The notes: a model not told the origin generated them from the sequence alone. DNA of 64,000 bases from Taishania sp965247975 (GCA_965247975.1 OZ252050.1:4092001-4156000); one strand, 5' to 3'; positions 45,590-55,406 are shown, counted from the stretch's first letter. Program-made: numbers and translations.

Positions 45590-46360
45590 TTAACGAGTTA
45601 AAACGACGTAATCCTGCAAAAGCGTTTGCAAAAATTCCAAGCGTTTTTCGGGTGTTTTTTGTAAGCCAATAATGCGAGCAGATTCATTCGCAAGTTCAAT
45701 AGCGAATTTTTTGGTTTCTTCATTAGGATAAGCTCGAACGCGTTGAATCGTGTTTTTGATTAACATCATGTCTTCATCTGTGAGTCGAGTAACTTCTGGA
45801 TAAGTTGTTTTATGATTTGATTGATCTTTTATTGAAAGAACATCACGCAGTGTGTAGCTTACGGTTGACTTATTCTTAATGATAACAGTTCCTGCCATAA
45901 CATCACCGATTCGTTGCTTCTTCACAGAAACTCCAATTCCCAAAACTCCTAAACAACCAATTGCAAACCAAACTAGCACAAAAATATCTGCACTAATCCA
46001 AATGAAATCTCCTTTAAAAATCCAACGCGTGAATACTTCTCGCAAACCAGGTCTTTCTCCTGTAACAGTTACCACTCTTATTCCAACGACATATTTTCCT
46101 AAACTCTGACCTTGTGTCATGTATTCAATGACAGGATTGTAAAAGATCCATGGAATTTTGGCAACAAGCAACCAAAAAAACTCAAGTGTACCGATATTCG
46201 TCCCAAAAGGATCTCCCAAGCTGAATGCTAAAACAATGATAATGAAGTAGACAGCGAAAGCCGCAAAATCTATGAGTGCAGCCAATAATCTCAATCCAGA
46301 CGAAGCAAGTTCATACTCCACTTTCACATGCTGCGCTGATTCAAATTCGATTGTTTTCAT
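45590..46360 (-). CDS. RDD-family membrane protein
   Basis: A 256-residue protein. The RDD domain occupies residues 15-155: Arg in SGLRLLAALIDFAAFAVYF, the helix near PWIFYNPVIEYMTQGQSLGKYVVGIRV and the final KKQRIGDVMAGTVII, with three or four hydrophobic helices. A C-terminal soluble part (about 170-256) is helical and ends LLQDYVVLTR. RDD proteins are of uncertain role; some are proposed ion exchangers. It is the first gene of the RDD-rsmI-quinone reductase operon. A TACTTTTA box (46391-46384, minus strand) may be its promoter. Confidence 0.85.
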   Translation of the reverse strand: MKTIEFESAQHVKVEYELASSGLRLLAALIDFAAFAVYFIIIVLAFSLGDPFGTNIGTLEFFWLLVAKIPWIFYNPVIEYMTQGQSLGKYVVGIRVVTVTGERPGLREVFTRWIFKGDFIWISADIFVLVWFAIGCLGVLGIGVSVKKQRIGDVMAGTVIIKNKSTVSYTLRDVLSIKDQSNHKTTYPEVTRLTDEDMMLIKNTIQRVRAYPNEETKKFAIELANESARIIGLQKTPEKRLEFLQTLLQDYVVLTR

Positions 46361-46602
46361 TTTATCGTTCTACTTGCTTGCTATAAAAGTAGGTAAAAAT
46401 TAAAAAAGAAAAGAACAACGCTTTTACTTACTTTATTGTATAACACAAATGTGCAACCAACAAGCCGTCAACGATACGAAATTAGCGAAATGATTAGGTT
46501 TAAAACTTGTGTTTTAATAGTCACCATTCTTATTTTTTCCTTTTTTAAACTAATTTATTTACTTTTACTTTCCTTGAATTGCTCTTTTAATTCTTACTTA
46601 AC

Positions 46603-46620
46603 AAGTCTAATTTTAGACTT
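46603..46620. promoter_or_regulatory. 18-bp palindrome before the beta-helix gene (possible operator)
   Basis: AAGTCTAA (46603-46610) and TTAGACTT (46613-46620) are perfect inverted repeats around TT. The centre lies 33 bases before the ATG at 46645. The length and symmetry fit a dimeric regulator site, or a small hairpin in the leader. The rest of the 284-base gap to the RDD gene is AT-rich and shows only a weak frame (46436-46636). Confidence 0.4.
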
Positions 46621-46644
46621 AGCCATTTATTTATAATACAAGAC

Positions 46645-49600
46645 ATGAAGAAAAACTTTCTTAGAGAATTTGTTCTGATTTTAGGTCTGTTTACGAACTC
46701 ATTCTTTAATTTTGGACAGGCGCTTAGTGGCACCTACACAATTGGGGGTGTTTCGCCTGATTTTCAAACATTTACTGCCGCAGTTTCTGCGTTAAACACA
46801 AATGGGATTGATGATAATGTCACATTTTTAATTCGAACCGGCGATTACATTGAGCAATTTGTTATAAATCAGTTTAACTCTGCGAATATCGGAGATAAGG
46901 TCGTTTTTACTTCAGAATCAGGAAACCGCGACGATGTTAAATTGAAACATTTACATCAAACTGGAAGTTTAAATTACACAATTGCGTTCAACGGCGGCGA
47001 CCATGTAGAGTTTAAAAATATGACAATTCAAGCTCTACCTTTGAATTCATTATCTGCTGGACTTAATCGTGTGATTTATATTACTGGAAATAGTAATAAT
47101 ATCACATTTGACAATAATATTATTAAATCTTGGTATGCCTCGACTAATTACGTCAATCATACTCATTGTGTATACATTGGGGCAGATTCTAATACAAGCA
47201 AAGATAATGATACGATTCATTTTTTAAATAATGAAATATTAGGCGGATTAAACGGATTGTCCTTTGAGGGGTTATACCTATCTTCAGGTATTTATGGAAC
47301 ATCCGATATACTCGTGAAAGACAATGTTTTTCGAAATCAAAGCTCAAACGTTCTTGACATTGAATTTAACACCAAAACGAATATTCAGAATAATAAGATC
47401 TATCGATATGATAATACGGTGTATAGCCGTGCCATTTCGATATCTCAGCTTTCTGATTCAATTTTGATCGATGGAAATTATATTTACATGGCAAAAGCGG
47501 GTTTCGGTATAAGTGTAACATCGGCTACCGTGGGAACTTATGGATTTAAGCAAATCTCTAATAACTCGATCATTATGGGCAGTGACACATTAAATGGTGG
47601 ACTTAACTCCAATCCAATAGGGATATATTGCTCAAATATCACAGATTCAATTTTAATAGCACATAATAGCATTAATTTACTTCAAACAACCTCCAACGGT
47701 AGGTGCATACATTTGAATACTAATAACGAGTATCGCTTATATAATAATCACTTTTCGAATCAGGGGAATGGATTTTGCATTTTCTCTCCTAATGGCTCTA
47801 TTTCCAACTTTGAAAGTGATTTTAATAATTTTTATTCTCCAAATAATACTCTTGCAAGCATAGGCGGAATAGTTTATAATAGCACTATGTCACTATTTAG
47901 CAGTTTTGGGAATGAAGAATTTTCATCATCCATGAATCCAATGTTTTTAAATGACTCATTATTAATACCCTTTAATTCCCAAGTTTATAACAGCGGAACC
48001 TCCCTAGTAACTGTAAACACGGATTTCTTTGGGACCACTAGATCCTCCATCACCCCAGATATTGGGATTTTTGAGGGTGAAATTCCTCAACTTGATGCTG
48101 GGCTCATTGGTACATCCTTGAACTCTTATACAGTATGTACAGGGGACTCTGTGCCTCTGTATGTCTCTGTTAAAAATTTTGGCATATCGCCCTTAACCTC
48201 ATTATCTATTAATTATCAAATAAATGATGGTTTTGTTACAAGTACTAATTGGTTTGGTGCTTTAAATCAATTTGATGAAGAAGATAGTATTTTTCTAGGT
48301 TATGGATATTTTAATGGCTTAGTAACGCCCGAATACAAATTTTGGTCTTCAAACCCAAATGGACAACTCGATATTCTGAACCAGAATGACACTATCGCAC
48401 AATTCGTTAATGTTTCCATGGCAGGTATATATACTGTAGGCAATACTTTAACGGATTTTGCTACAATCAACGATGCTATCGCAGCATTAATTAGTCGTGG
48501 CGTGTGTGGCCCAACAACTATAAATATTTTACCTGGAAACTATAATGAACAATTAGTAATTACTAATATTCCTGGTTCTTCAATCGTGAATACCATCACT
48601 ATTCAATCGCAAAATCAAGATAGTACATCAGTGATCTATTCCTACTCCGCAACAAATACAGGTAATAACTTTGTGTTTCAATTAAATGGCGCTAACTATA
48701 TAAGAATTAAACATTTGACTCTTAATTCTTTAGGGCTCTCATATAAATGTGCGATCTTGTGCACTAACGAATCAAGTTTTAATGTGTTTTCAAATAATCA
48801 ATTTACAACATCCGTTGCAAACCCTAGTGATAATGCACGCTTGTTGTCCATATATGGTAATAATAATAACTACAATACTGTAGAAAACAATTATTTCTTA
48901 AATGGTGGAAATTCAATTTATATAGGTGTTAACTATACGAGTATCACGAATTCGATTGGCACAGAAGTAATCAAAAATAAAATTGTTGGCTCTAACGGTA
49001 AAGTTCAATTCAATCATCTCATAAATGTTTTGTTCAAGGAAAATGAACTATCTAGTTCTGGACAAGTTCTCTTTTATGGATGTACTGGAGATATAAATAT
49101 TGAAAAAAATAAAATTTTTACCTCTTCAACTTTGAGAATCGACTGTTTATCGTTCGGTGTCTCTAACACCGTAATTAAAAATAATTTTCTTGGGATTACA
49201 ACAGAGCTTGAAGGAATAACCAATGTACAATTCATCAATAATAGCGTTAATACAGTAGCTCCGATCCAAATCGGGGCAACCGTTTCAGACGTTTTGATAG
49301 TAAATAATGCTTTAAATGCAACAGGCCAAGTATTAACATCTTATTCAAACATAGCTGCAAACAATATTGATTCAGACTACAACGTATTATTTACAACTTC
49401 TCAAGCAGTAATGAATGGATTGAATTTTAGTCAATGGAAAAGTCAAACTGGAAATGATTTAAACTCGGTATTTAGCCAACCAGTATTCGTCAGTAATATA
49501 GATTTGCACAGCAATAACTCGCTCGTTATGGACAACAGTGGTTTTGTCCTTTCAAATGTAACAGAAGACATAGATGGAGAAACCAGAAACAATAATTTTC

Positions 49601-50169
49601 CTGACATCGGCGCCGATGAATTTGGCTTAGATTTAAGTGATTTCTATGATGTTGGCATTAATTATGTTTTCTCACCAGACTCTAGCTCGTGTGTGTTACA
49701 AGATTCGATTGCTTTAAGTGTAATAAATTATGGGGTTTTTGATATCGATACGGTTACAATTAAATGGTGGTTGTTTGATGTGCTTCAGGACTCAAGTATT
49801 TATTTTGTTAATATTCCAGCTAATGATACTATTGCCATAACAATTCAAGATTTTAATTTTAATTCAAATACCAACTACGATATGAAATTTGAGATCTCCG
49901 CACCTAATGGTCAAATTGATAATAATTTTATTAACAATACCTTGAGCCAAAACTACTATCACTTAGGCGCTGTACAAATTTTTGAGTCGAACGATTTGTG
50001 GTGTGGAACTAATAAAGAACTGTTCATTAAAAAAGTTACGAACGATTCTATATTGTGGTCTAATGGCACTACAAATAATTCAATAATTATTAATAGTCCT
50101 GGGATTTTTTCCGTAGTCGTTACGGCAACTAACGGATGCAGTGTAGCCGACACTATTACCATCAACTAA
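46645..50169 (+). CDS. Large secreted beta-helix protein without a sorting domain
   Basis: A 1174-residue protein with signal peptide MKKNFLREFVLILGLFTNSFFNFG. Two parallel beta-helix blocks occupy about residues 20-440 and 590-990. Each begins with a GTYTIGG/YTVGN...DFxTxxxAxxAL motif as in pectate-lyase-like surface proteins, and is rich in N-N-x-I steps (ITFDNNIIKS, FKNMTIQAL). CARDB-like segments (VCTGDSVPLYVSVKNFG near 490, CVLQDSIALSVINYG near 1020) follow each helix. It ends with an Ig-like WSNGTTNNSIIINSPG and stops at ADTITIN, without a T9SS tail. The DNA looks more AT-rich, with many ATA codons, than flanking genes. Possible role: surface polysaccharide binding, together with the next gene. 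Confidence 0.75.
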   Translation: MKKNFLREFVLILGLFTNSFFNFGQALSGTYTIGGVSPDFQTFTAAVSALNTNGIDDNVTFLIRTGDYIEQFVINQFNSANIGDKVVFTSESGNRDDVKLKHLHQTGSLNYTIAFNGGDHVEFKNMTIQALPLNSLSAGLNRVIYITGNSNNITFDNNIIKSWYASTNYVNHTHCVYIGADSNTSKDNDTIHFLNNEILGGLNGLSFEGLYLSSGIYGTSDILVKDNVFRNQSSNVLDIEFNTKTNIQNNKIYRYDNTVYSRAISISQLSDSILIDGNYIYMAKAGFGISVTSATVGTYGFKQISNNSIIMGSDTLNGGLNSNPIGIYCSNITDSILIAHNSINLLQTTSNGRCIHLNTNNEYRLYNNHFSNQGNGFCIFSPNGSISNFESDFNNFYSPNNTLASIGGIVYNSTMSLFSSFGNEEFSSSMNPMFLNDSLLIPFNSQVYNSGTSLVTVNTDFFGTTRSSITPDIGIFEGEIPQLDAGLIGTSLNSYTVCTGDSVPLYVSVKNFGISPLTSLSINYQINDGFVTSTNWFGALNQFDEEDSIFLGYGYFNGLVTPEYKFWSSNPNGQLDILNQNDTIAQFVNVSMAGIYTVGNTLTDFATINDAIAALISRGVCGPTTINILPGNYNEQLVITNIPGSSIVNTITIQSQNQDSTSVIYSYSATNTGNNFVFQLNGANYIRIKHLTLNSLGLSYKCAILCTNESSFNVFSNNQFTTSVANPSDNARLLSIYGNNNNYNTVENNYFLNGGNSIYIGVNYTSITNSIGTEVIKNKIVGSNGKVQFNHLINVLFKENELSSSGQVLFYGCTGDINIEKNKIFTSSTLRIDCLSFGVSNTVIKNNFLGITTELEGITNVQFINNSVNTVAPIQIGATVSDVLIVNNALNATGQVLTSYSNIAANNIDSDYNVLFTTSQAVMNGLNFSQWKSQTGNDLNSVFSQPVFVSNIDLHSNNSLVMDNSGFVLSNVTEDIDGETRNNNFPDIGADEFGLDLSDFYDVGINYVFSPDSSSCVLQDSIALSVINYGVFDIDTVTIKWWLFDVLQDSSIYFVNIPANDTIAITIQDFNFNSNTNYDMKFEISAPNGQIDNNFINNTLSQNYYHLGAVQIFESNDLWCGTNKELFIKKVTNDSILWSNGTTNNSIIINSPGIFSVVVTATNGCSVADTITIN

Positions 50170-50183
50170 TTAATTTTGAATCC

Positions 50184-53147
50184 ATGAAAAAAAATTTATT
50201 CCTTATCGCAGTTTTTTTTATGAACTGGGCTTCGGCGCAAATCGAAAATGAAATCTACTTTTCAGATTCTACTGATGGGTATCTCGATCGATTGATTGAT
50301 GTTATAAAAGTCGAAGATGGTATGATTATTTCTGGTGCGGTAAAATCTCAAATCAATAATAGTTATCACCCATGTGTCATTAAGTTAAATACAAGTGGTG
50401 ATGTTTTGTGGTCAACGTTAAACTCAACGGTTTTAAACTATCAAGAGTGCAACAATTTTAACATTGAAGTATTTGAAGATGGGTACATTTATGGAACCTC
50501 TACCAATTACCTAGGATTCAATGATCGATTTGTACATGTTTGGAAAATTAATAAATTAAACGGATCACTAAGCTGGTCAAATTTATTCTATACATCAAAT
50601 TACGATATGAAGGACATCGCCGATTTTGATTCGTCTTCTTTCTTACTGGCTTTTCCTGACGATAACGGAATTTCTACTGTCGCGCTTATCGATAAATCAC
50701 TCGGTAACATTGTTAATTCGCATAGCTTTGAATTTGAGACTAATTCCCTGAATCTTGCCGTAGATGCGAATAAAAATGTGTTCTATTCGGTTAATAATCG
50801 ACTAAGAAAATTCAATCGAAATAATTTTTTCCAAGTAATTTGGGATAGAACCTACACTAGTGGAGCTAATGATCTCAACGAAATCCACGAGTTATATCTT
50901 GATAAATATGGTGAACTCTTTGTTTTTGGAAGGGACGGCTGGTCCACAACAGGCAATGGAATTTGTCTAAAAGTTGACGTCGCGGATGGATCCGAGATTT
51001 GGAACAAAATATTAAATGCTGGAGACCTTAAAATTTCCGATTTCAAAGATAGGAATGGCAAGCTTTACGTTAGTCATAGAACAACATTAGTTGGTGGAGG
51101 AACATACACTTTTCAAATTGCCAAGGTTGACAAAGAAAGTGGTAGTGTAAATTGGTTTACTAACTTAAACTGCACTCCTTTAGGATCTCCTGCGAATCAT
51201 AGTGGTAATAATCAGGCCGCGTTAGGAATCGATCTTGATTGTTCCGGAAACGTTTATGTTACTGGATATTACGGAGATGCCAATTACGGCCCAGAGGCTT
51301 GGGGAATAATGAAGCTGAATGGGGCAAATGGTGTTAAACTTTATGATTTAACAATTACTGTGGATTCAATCAATTACGATAACTACAGCACTGGGCTTCA
51401 TGTATGTGTATTTGGTGATTCTCCTGTCATATTAGGTTATCAAGATGACTACGCCACTAGTAACTATCCATTATTTGTTGTTATTGAACCATCAGCTGGT
51501 GCAGTTCTTCTTAGAAAAAGAATTGGAGGCAAATACCAACAATATTCAAGCACAGTTGATATTAGCCGTTTCGGTAATAAGACATATGTGCTTGAGCAGA
51601 GAGGTAAAGAAGTAGTTATTGAACAATACAACATAAGTCAGTCTTTAGATTGGCAACAAGTTCTAACCACTTCAGGGGTGCTTTTCGCTGATCAGTTTAA
51701 TGTCAATTCTGATTATATATATGTTACGAGCCACAGAAATGCCCCAAGCCAAAACTTACCGTTTTACCAAAATGAAACAGCCAGCTTGATTTTCTATAAA
51801 CTTGACAGAATGAGCGGAGCCATTTTAGATTCGGATTCAATTGTACTTAATCAAGTCAACGCCAAGAATATTGAATTAGAGTCAGACGTCAACCAGGCAT
51901 TTGTGTTCTATACTTTGAACGAAAATATTTATTATGTCAAGTGGTTAAATTCAAATATATCTTCTCCTTTTTTGTTTCAACCCTTAAATGCAAACAGCAA
52001 CTTCGAAGGGCAATTAAACTTAATTAGTAATAAGAGCACAACTAATTTAATTGCCGTTGGTTCAGATAATCTATTTTCAATAAACAAATCTTCGTTAGTG
52101 AAGACACCTCTCTTTAGTTATACACCAAGAACAACATTTGATCATCTTTGGCTTAGTGATACTCTCGTAGTATGCGGTAAAAATACTTCTGAAATTCAAC
52201 AAATATCAGCCTTTAACTTTAACAGTGGGGTTAATTACTGGCAATATTCAAGTGGTTTACAAGGCAAATTTACCAAAATAGAATCAGACAATAGTGGGAA
52301 TCTATACTGCGCTGGTTCCGATCTTAACAAAATTAGCTTGAGTAAAATTGATCAGATTGACGGCAACGAAATTTGGAAAAGGTTTGGGGATACACTTTCA
52401 CACCCTAATTCAACGGAACGGGATTTATTGATTAATCTGGATAAGGAATACGTTGCTGTATGTGGATCTATTAACAATCCAAGTGGTAGTTCTGATGCTC
52501 TAATATATTACTTTGGTGTAGAAGGGCAATTTTTTCAACCAATAATAAAAGCAGATGAAATTGAAAATCTTAGTTTTACTTCTTGCTTAGTGCTAATGGA
52601 TGATAATCAAATACTAGCTGGGGGTTCTCATAACAGGGTTTTGTTTTCAAAAGAAGGTTTTGTTTTCAAAATTGATTTTAACTTATGTGATTTTGTTCAA
52701 AGTACGATTTCTAATTACATGACATCTTTGGTCGCGTTACAAGGTATGGATGAGTATCAATGGTTAGATTGTAACAACAATTACAATCCAATCATTGGCG
52801 CAACTTCTGAAATATTCAATCCACAAGTCAATGGAAGTTATGCTGTGCAAGTAACCTTTGGAGCTTGCTCAGCGGTTTCTGCTTGTGCACTAATTTATAA
52901 TCTGCAGTTGGATAAATTGAAAGAATCTCAAATCTATATCTATCCTAATCCAAGTAGAAATATAATTAATATTGTAGGGACACAAGGCAATTTTGAATAT
53001 GAAATATACGACCCTACGGGAAAACTAATTGAGGAAAACACAACAACGATGACTTACTTGAATATAGAAAGTTACGGGAAGGGGATTTATTACATAAAAA
53101 TCATTGAGAATAACACGTTAACCACAATTATGTTTTCTAAAATGTAG
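50184..53147 (+). CDS. Large secreted beta-propeller protein with T9SS type A sorting domain
   Basis: A 987-residue protein; start at ATG 50184 gives a signal peptide (MKKNLFLIAVFFMNWASA) and a 14-base gap to the upstream stop. The body consists of repeated propeller strands of the type VIKLNTSGDVLWST, VDVADGSEIWNKI, VDKESGSVNWFTNL and IDQIDGNEIWKRF, plus DLDCSGNVYVTGYYG (SBBP-like), at least two propellers. A short cysteine-containing Ig-like region (about 845-900, VALQGMDEYQWLDCNNN) precedes the type A sorting domain (IYIYPNPSRNIINI ... GKGIYYIKI). It is probably cotranscribed with the tag-less beta-helix gene. No enzymatic motif seen. Confidence 0.78.
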   Translation: MKKNLFLIAVFFMNWASAQIENEIYFSDSTDGYLDRLIDVIKVEDGMIISGAVKSQINNSYHPCVIKLNTSGDVLWSTLNSTVLNYQECNNFNIEVFEDGYIYGTSTNYLGFNDRFVHVWKINKLNGSLSWSNLFYTSNYDMKDIADFDSSSFLLAFPDDNGISTVALIDKSLGNIVNSHSFEFETNSLNLAVDANKNVFYSVNNRLRKFNRNNFFQVIWDRTYTSGANDLNEIHELYLDKYGELFVFGRDGWSTTGNGICLKVDVADGSEIWNKILNAGDLKISDFKDRNGKLYVSHRTTLVGGGTYTFQIAKVDKESGSVNWFTNLNCTPLGSPANHSGNNQAALGIDLDCSGNVYVTGYYGDANYGPEAWGIMKLNGANGVKLYDLTITVDSINYDNYSTGLHVCVFGDSPVILGYQDDYATSNYPLFVVIEPSAGAVLLRKRIGGKYQQYSSTVDISRFGNKTYVLEQRGKEVVIEQYNISQSLDWQQVLTTSGVLFADQFNVNSDYIYVTSHRNAPSQNLPFYQNETASLIFYKLDRMSGAILDSDSIVLNQVNAKNIELESDVNQAFVFYTLNENIYYVKWLNSNISSPFLFQPLNANSNFEGQLNLISNKSTTNLIAVGSDNLFSINKSSLVKTPLFSYTPRTTFDHLWLSDTLVVCGKNTSEIQQISAFNFNSGVNYWQYSSGLQGKFTKIESDNSGNLYCAGSDLNKISLSKIDQIDGNEIWKRFGDTLSHPNSTERDLLINLDKEYVAVCGSINNPSGSSDALIYYFGVEGQFFQPIIKADEIENLSFTSCLVLMDDNQILAGGSHNRVLFSKEGFVFKIDFNLCDFVQSTISNYMTSLVALQGMDEYQWLDCNNNYNPIIGATSEIFNPQVNGSYAVQVTFGACSAVSACALIYNLQLDKLKESQIYIYPNPSRNIINIVGTQGNFEYEIYDPTGKLIEENTTTMTYLNIESYGKGIYYIKIIENNTLTTIMFSKM

Positions 53148-53336
53148 TAAAAAAATTTCATAAATTAGATTATTCAAAATCCCGGAAGTACTTGTAACCG
53201 TTGATCCCATTATGTGTATAATTATCAATAACTTATCAATAGTTGTGTACTCTATTAGCTGTTAGGAATCCAAGGTTCAGTTGTGAAAAATTTGTTAAAA
53301 ATTCCGTGGAACACAATAGTTAACTTCAAAATGCGT

Positions 53337-53344
53337 TATCTTTG
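53337..53344 (+). promoter_or_regulatory. -7 box TATCTTTG upstream of candidate small RNA
   Basis: A perfect match to TAnnTTTG. No -33 TTTG is evident at the right distance. If used, transcription would begin near 53350 and end at the terminator at 53478, giving an RNA of about 130 nt. Confidence 0.4.
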
Positions 53345-53375
53345 ATGCAACACTTCTTTAAAGGTTCTAAAAAAG

Positions 53376-53392
53376 TTGGCATACAATTTGAA
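53376..53392 (+). promoter_or_regulatory. Sigma-54-like -24/-12 element
   Basis: TTGGCAT, five bases, TTGAA: the -24 GG (53378-53379) is followed after ten bases by GA where the consensus has GC. The -24 half is good and the -12 half is one base off. It would start a transcript near 53403. Confidence 0.35.
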
Positions 53393-53402
53393 TAGAACAT
53401 AA

Positions 53403-53478
53403 TACAAGTAAGAGTTAGTTTTCATAAGTAGTAGTAGTTTAGGTAATGTAAAAGGGGAAAGTTAGCTTTCCCCTTTTT
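53403..53478 (+). ncRNA. Candidate small RNA ending in an intrinsic terminator
   Basis: About 75 nt run from the predicted sigma-54-like start to the end of a strong terminator, in a gap more than 300 bases after the previous stop. The region has no open frame of note, contains a GTAGTAGTAG run and cannot be the trailing end of lepA, which lies downstream. The 5' end is uncertain (53350 if the TATCTTTG box is used). The family is unrecognised. Confidence 0.45.
53451..53478 (+). terminator. Rho-independent terminator of the candidate small RNA
   Basis: AAAGGGGAAAG (53451-53461) pairs with CTTTCCCCTTT (53466-53476), an 11-bp perfect stem around TTAG, followed by Ts to 53478. It terminates the plus strand before the lepA promoter. 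Confidence 0.9.
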
Positions 53479-53557
53479 CATTTAGGTCATTTCCACCCAA
53501 AAAGTCAAATTGCCTTCAAAACAAATCGACGGAATCCATGAAGTGAAATTTTTGCAC

Positions 53558-53565
53558 TACTTTTG
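53558..53565 (+). promoter_or_regulatory. -7 box TACTTTTG for lepA
   Basis: A perfect TAnnTTTG, 45 bases before the lepA ATG. The TTTTGCAC context around it is typical of housekeeping promoters in Bacteroidota. No strong -33 is seen. Confidence 0.5.
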
Positions 53566-53609
53566 CACCTCAATTGAGCTAGCTTTAAACGCATTGATCG
53601 AAATTTTTT

Positions 53610-55406
53610 ATGAAAAACATACGTAACTTCTGTATAATTGCACACATTGACCACGGTAAGAGTACCTTGGCTGATCGATTATTGCAAACAACTGGAACTA
53701 TTTCTGATCGGGACATGCAAGCGCAAGCATTGGACGATATGGATTTGGAACGTGAGCGCGGAATTACCATTAAGTCTCACGCCATTCAAATGAATTTTAA
53801 ATTTGGTGGTGAAGATTATATTCTAAACCTCATCGACACTCCCGGCCATGTTGACTTTTCATACGAAGTTTCACGTTCTATCGCTGCTTGTGAAGGTGCA
53901 CTTCTTATCGTTGATGCATCGCAAGGAATTGAAGCACAAACCATTTCAAATTTATATTTGGCATTAGAACATGATTTGGAAATTATTCCAATTCTTAATA
54001 AAATGGATCTTCCTGGGGCTATGCCAGAAGAAGTTTCTGATCAAATCATTGAATTGATTGGTTGCAAAATGGAAGATATTATTCCAGCTTCTGGTAAAAC
54101 AGGACTTGGAGTTGATAAAATCCTGGAAGCTGTGATCAATCGCATTCCTGCGCCAAAAGGAGATGAAAGTGCTCCACTTCAAGCAATGATTTTTGATTCT
54201 GTATTTAACCCATTCCGTGGAATCATCGCTTATTATAGAGTGAGAAATGGAATTATTAAAAAGGGAGAGAAAATAAAATTCATGAACACTGGAAATTGGT
54301 ATCACGCCGATGAAGTTGGAATTTTAAAAATGGATTTGTCACCTAAAAACGAAGTAAAAGCGGGTGATGTTGGTTATATCATTTCTGGAATCAAAAAAGC
54401 ATCTGAAGTAAAAGTGGGTGATACAATTACTTCTTTTGATCGACCAACAGAAGAAATTATCGTTGGATTTGAGGATGTGAAACCAATGGTTTTTGCTGGG
54501 ATTTATCCAGTGGACACGGAAGATTACGAAGAATTGCGCTATTCCATGGAAAAATTGCAATTGAATGATTCCTCCTTGGTTTTTGAACCAGAATCGTCTG
54601 CTGCCCTCGGTTTCGGTTTCCGTTGTGGATTCTTAGGAATGTTGCACATGGAAATTATTCAGGAGCGACTTGAGCGTGAGTTTAACATGACGGTGATTAC
54701 AACAGTTCCAAACGTTTCGTACAAAGCGTATTTGAATAAAAATCCTGATGTTGCTCGAACTGTAAACAATCCTTCTGAATTGCCTGATCCTTCTTCGATG
54801 AATCGCATTGAGGAACCATATATCAAAGCTCAGGTGATTACGAAATCAGAATATGTTGGTCAAATTATGACCTTGTGTATCGAAAAACGAGGGGAACTTA
54901 CAGGACAAGTTTACTTAACCCAAGACCGTGTTGAGCTTTCTTTTCACATGCCAATGGGCGAAATTGTATTTGATTTTTACGATCGACTTAAAACTGTTTC
55001 GCGTGGTTATGCTTCGTTCGATTACCACCCAACTGGATATGTAAAATCGGATTTGATTCGCATGGATTTAATGCTCAATGGCGAAATTGTGGATGCCTTA
55101 TCTGCGCTCGTGCACAGAAGTAATGCTTACGATTTAGGTAAACGCATTTGCATCAAATTGAAAGAACTTATTCCAAGACAGCAATTTGAAATTCCAATCC
55201 AAGCCGCAATTGGAGCTAAAGTTATTGCCCGCGAAACGATTAAAGCATTGCGAAAAGACGTGACTGCTAAGTGTTATGGTGGTGACATCTCTCGAAAGAG
55301 AAAACTTCTTGAAAAACAAAAAGAAGGTAAGAAACGTATGCGACAAGTTGGACGTGTGGAAATTCCGCAAGAAGCATTTTTAGCTGTACTAAAATTGAAT
55401 GATTAG
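53610..55406 (+). CDS. lepA: Elongation factor 4 (LepA)
   Basis: A 598-residue translational GTPase of standard LepA length. G1 AHIDHGKST (11-19), the switch region RERGITIKSHA (48-58), G3 DTPGH (76-80) and G4 NKMD (near 130) are intact. GFRCGFLGMLHMEIIQERLEREF marks domain III/V. The C-terminal LepA-specific domain (KLLEKQKEGKKRMRQVGRVEIPQEAF) identifies it against EF-G. LepA promotes ribosome back-translocation or assembly under stress. It ends one base before the convergent cvpA stop. Confidence 0.97.
   Translation: MKNIRNFCIIAHIDHGKSTLADRLLQTTGTISDRDMQAQALDDMDLERERGITIKSHAIQMNFKFGGEDYILNLIDTPGHVDFSYEVSRSIAACEGALLIVDASQGIEAQTISNLYLALEHDLEIIPILNKMDLPGAMPEEVSDQIIELIGCKMEDIIPASGKTGLGVDKILEAVINRIPAPKGDESAPLQAMIFDSVFNPFRGIIAYYRVRNGIIKKGEKIKFMNTGNWYHADEVGILKMDLSPKNEVKAGDVGYIISGIKKASEVKVGDTITSFDRPTEEIIVGFEDVKPMVFAGIYPVDTEDYEELRYSMEKLQLNDSSLVFEPESSAALGFGFRCGFLGMLHMEIIQERLEREFNMTVITTVPNVSYKAYLNKNPDVARTVNNPSELPDPSSMNRIEEPYIKAQVITKSEYVGQIMTLCIEKRGELTGQVYLTQDRVELSFHMPMGEIVFDFYDRLKTVSRGYASFDYHPTGYVKSDLIRMDLMLNGEIVDALSALVHRSNAYDLGKRICIKLKELIPRQQFEIPIQAAIGAKVIARETIKALRKDVTAKCYGGDISRKRKLLEKQKEGKKRMRQVGRVEIPQEAFLAVLKLND

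Larger units (their letters stand above)
53148..53609. other. 462-base intergenic region with candidate small RNA and lepA promoter
   Basis: No protein gene is visible. The gap carries a perfect TATCTTTG box at 53337-53344, a sigma-54-like element at 53376-53392, a strong terminator at 53451-53478 and a TACTTTTG box at 53558-53565 just before lepA. The first 180 bases show no clear structure. Confidence 0.7.

Noticed and set aside
46436..46636. 66-codon plus-strand frame between the RDD and beta-helix genes
   Set aside because: It begins with TTG, and its sequence is low-complexity Ile/Leu/Ser from AT-rich DNA; nothing supports translation.
50136..50183. Longer start of the propeller gene, overlapping the beta-helix gene, or a programmed frameshift joining the two
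   Set aside because: The extra residues are not signal-peptide-like, the ATG at 50184 starts a clean signal peptide, and no slippery sequence or lost sorting-domain remnant is seen.
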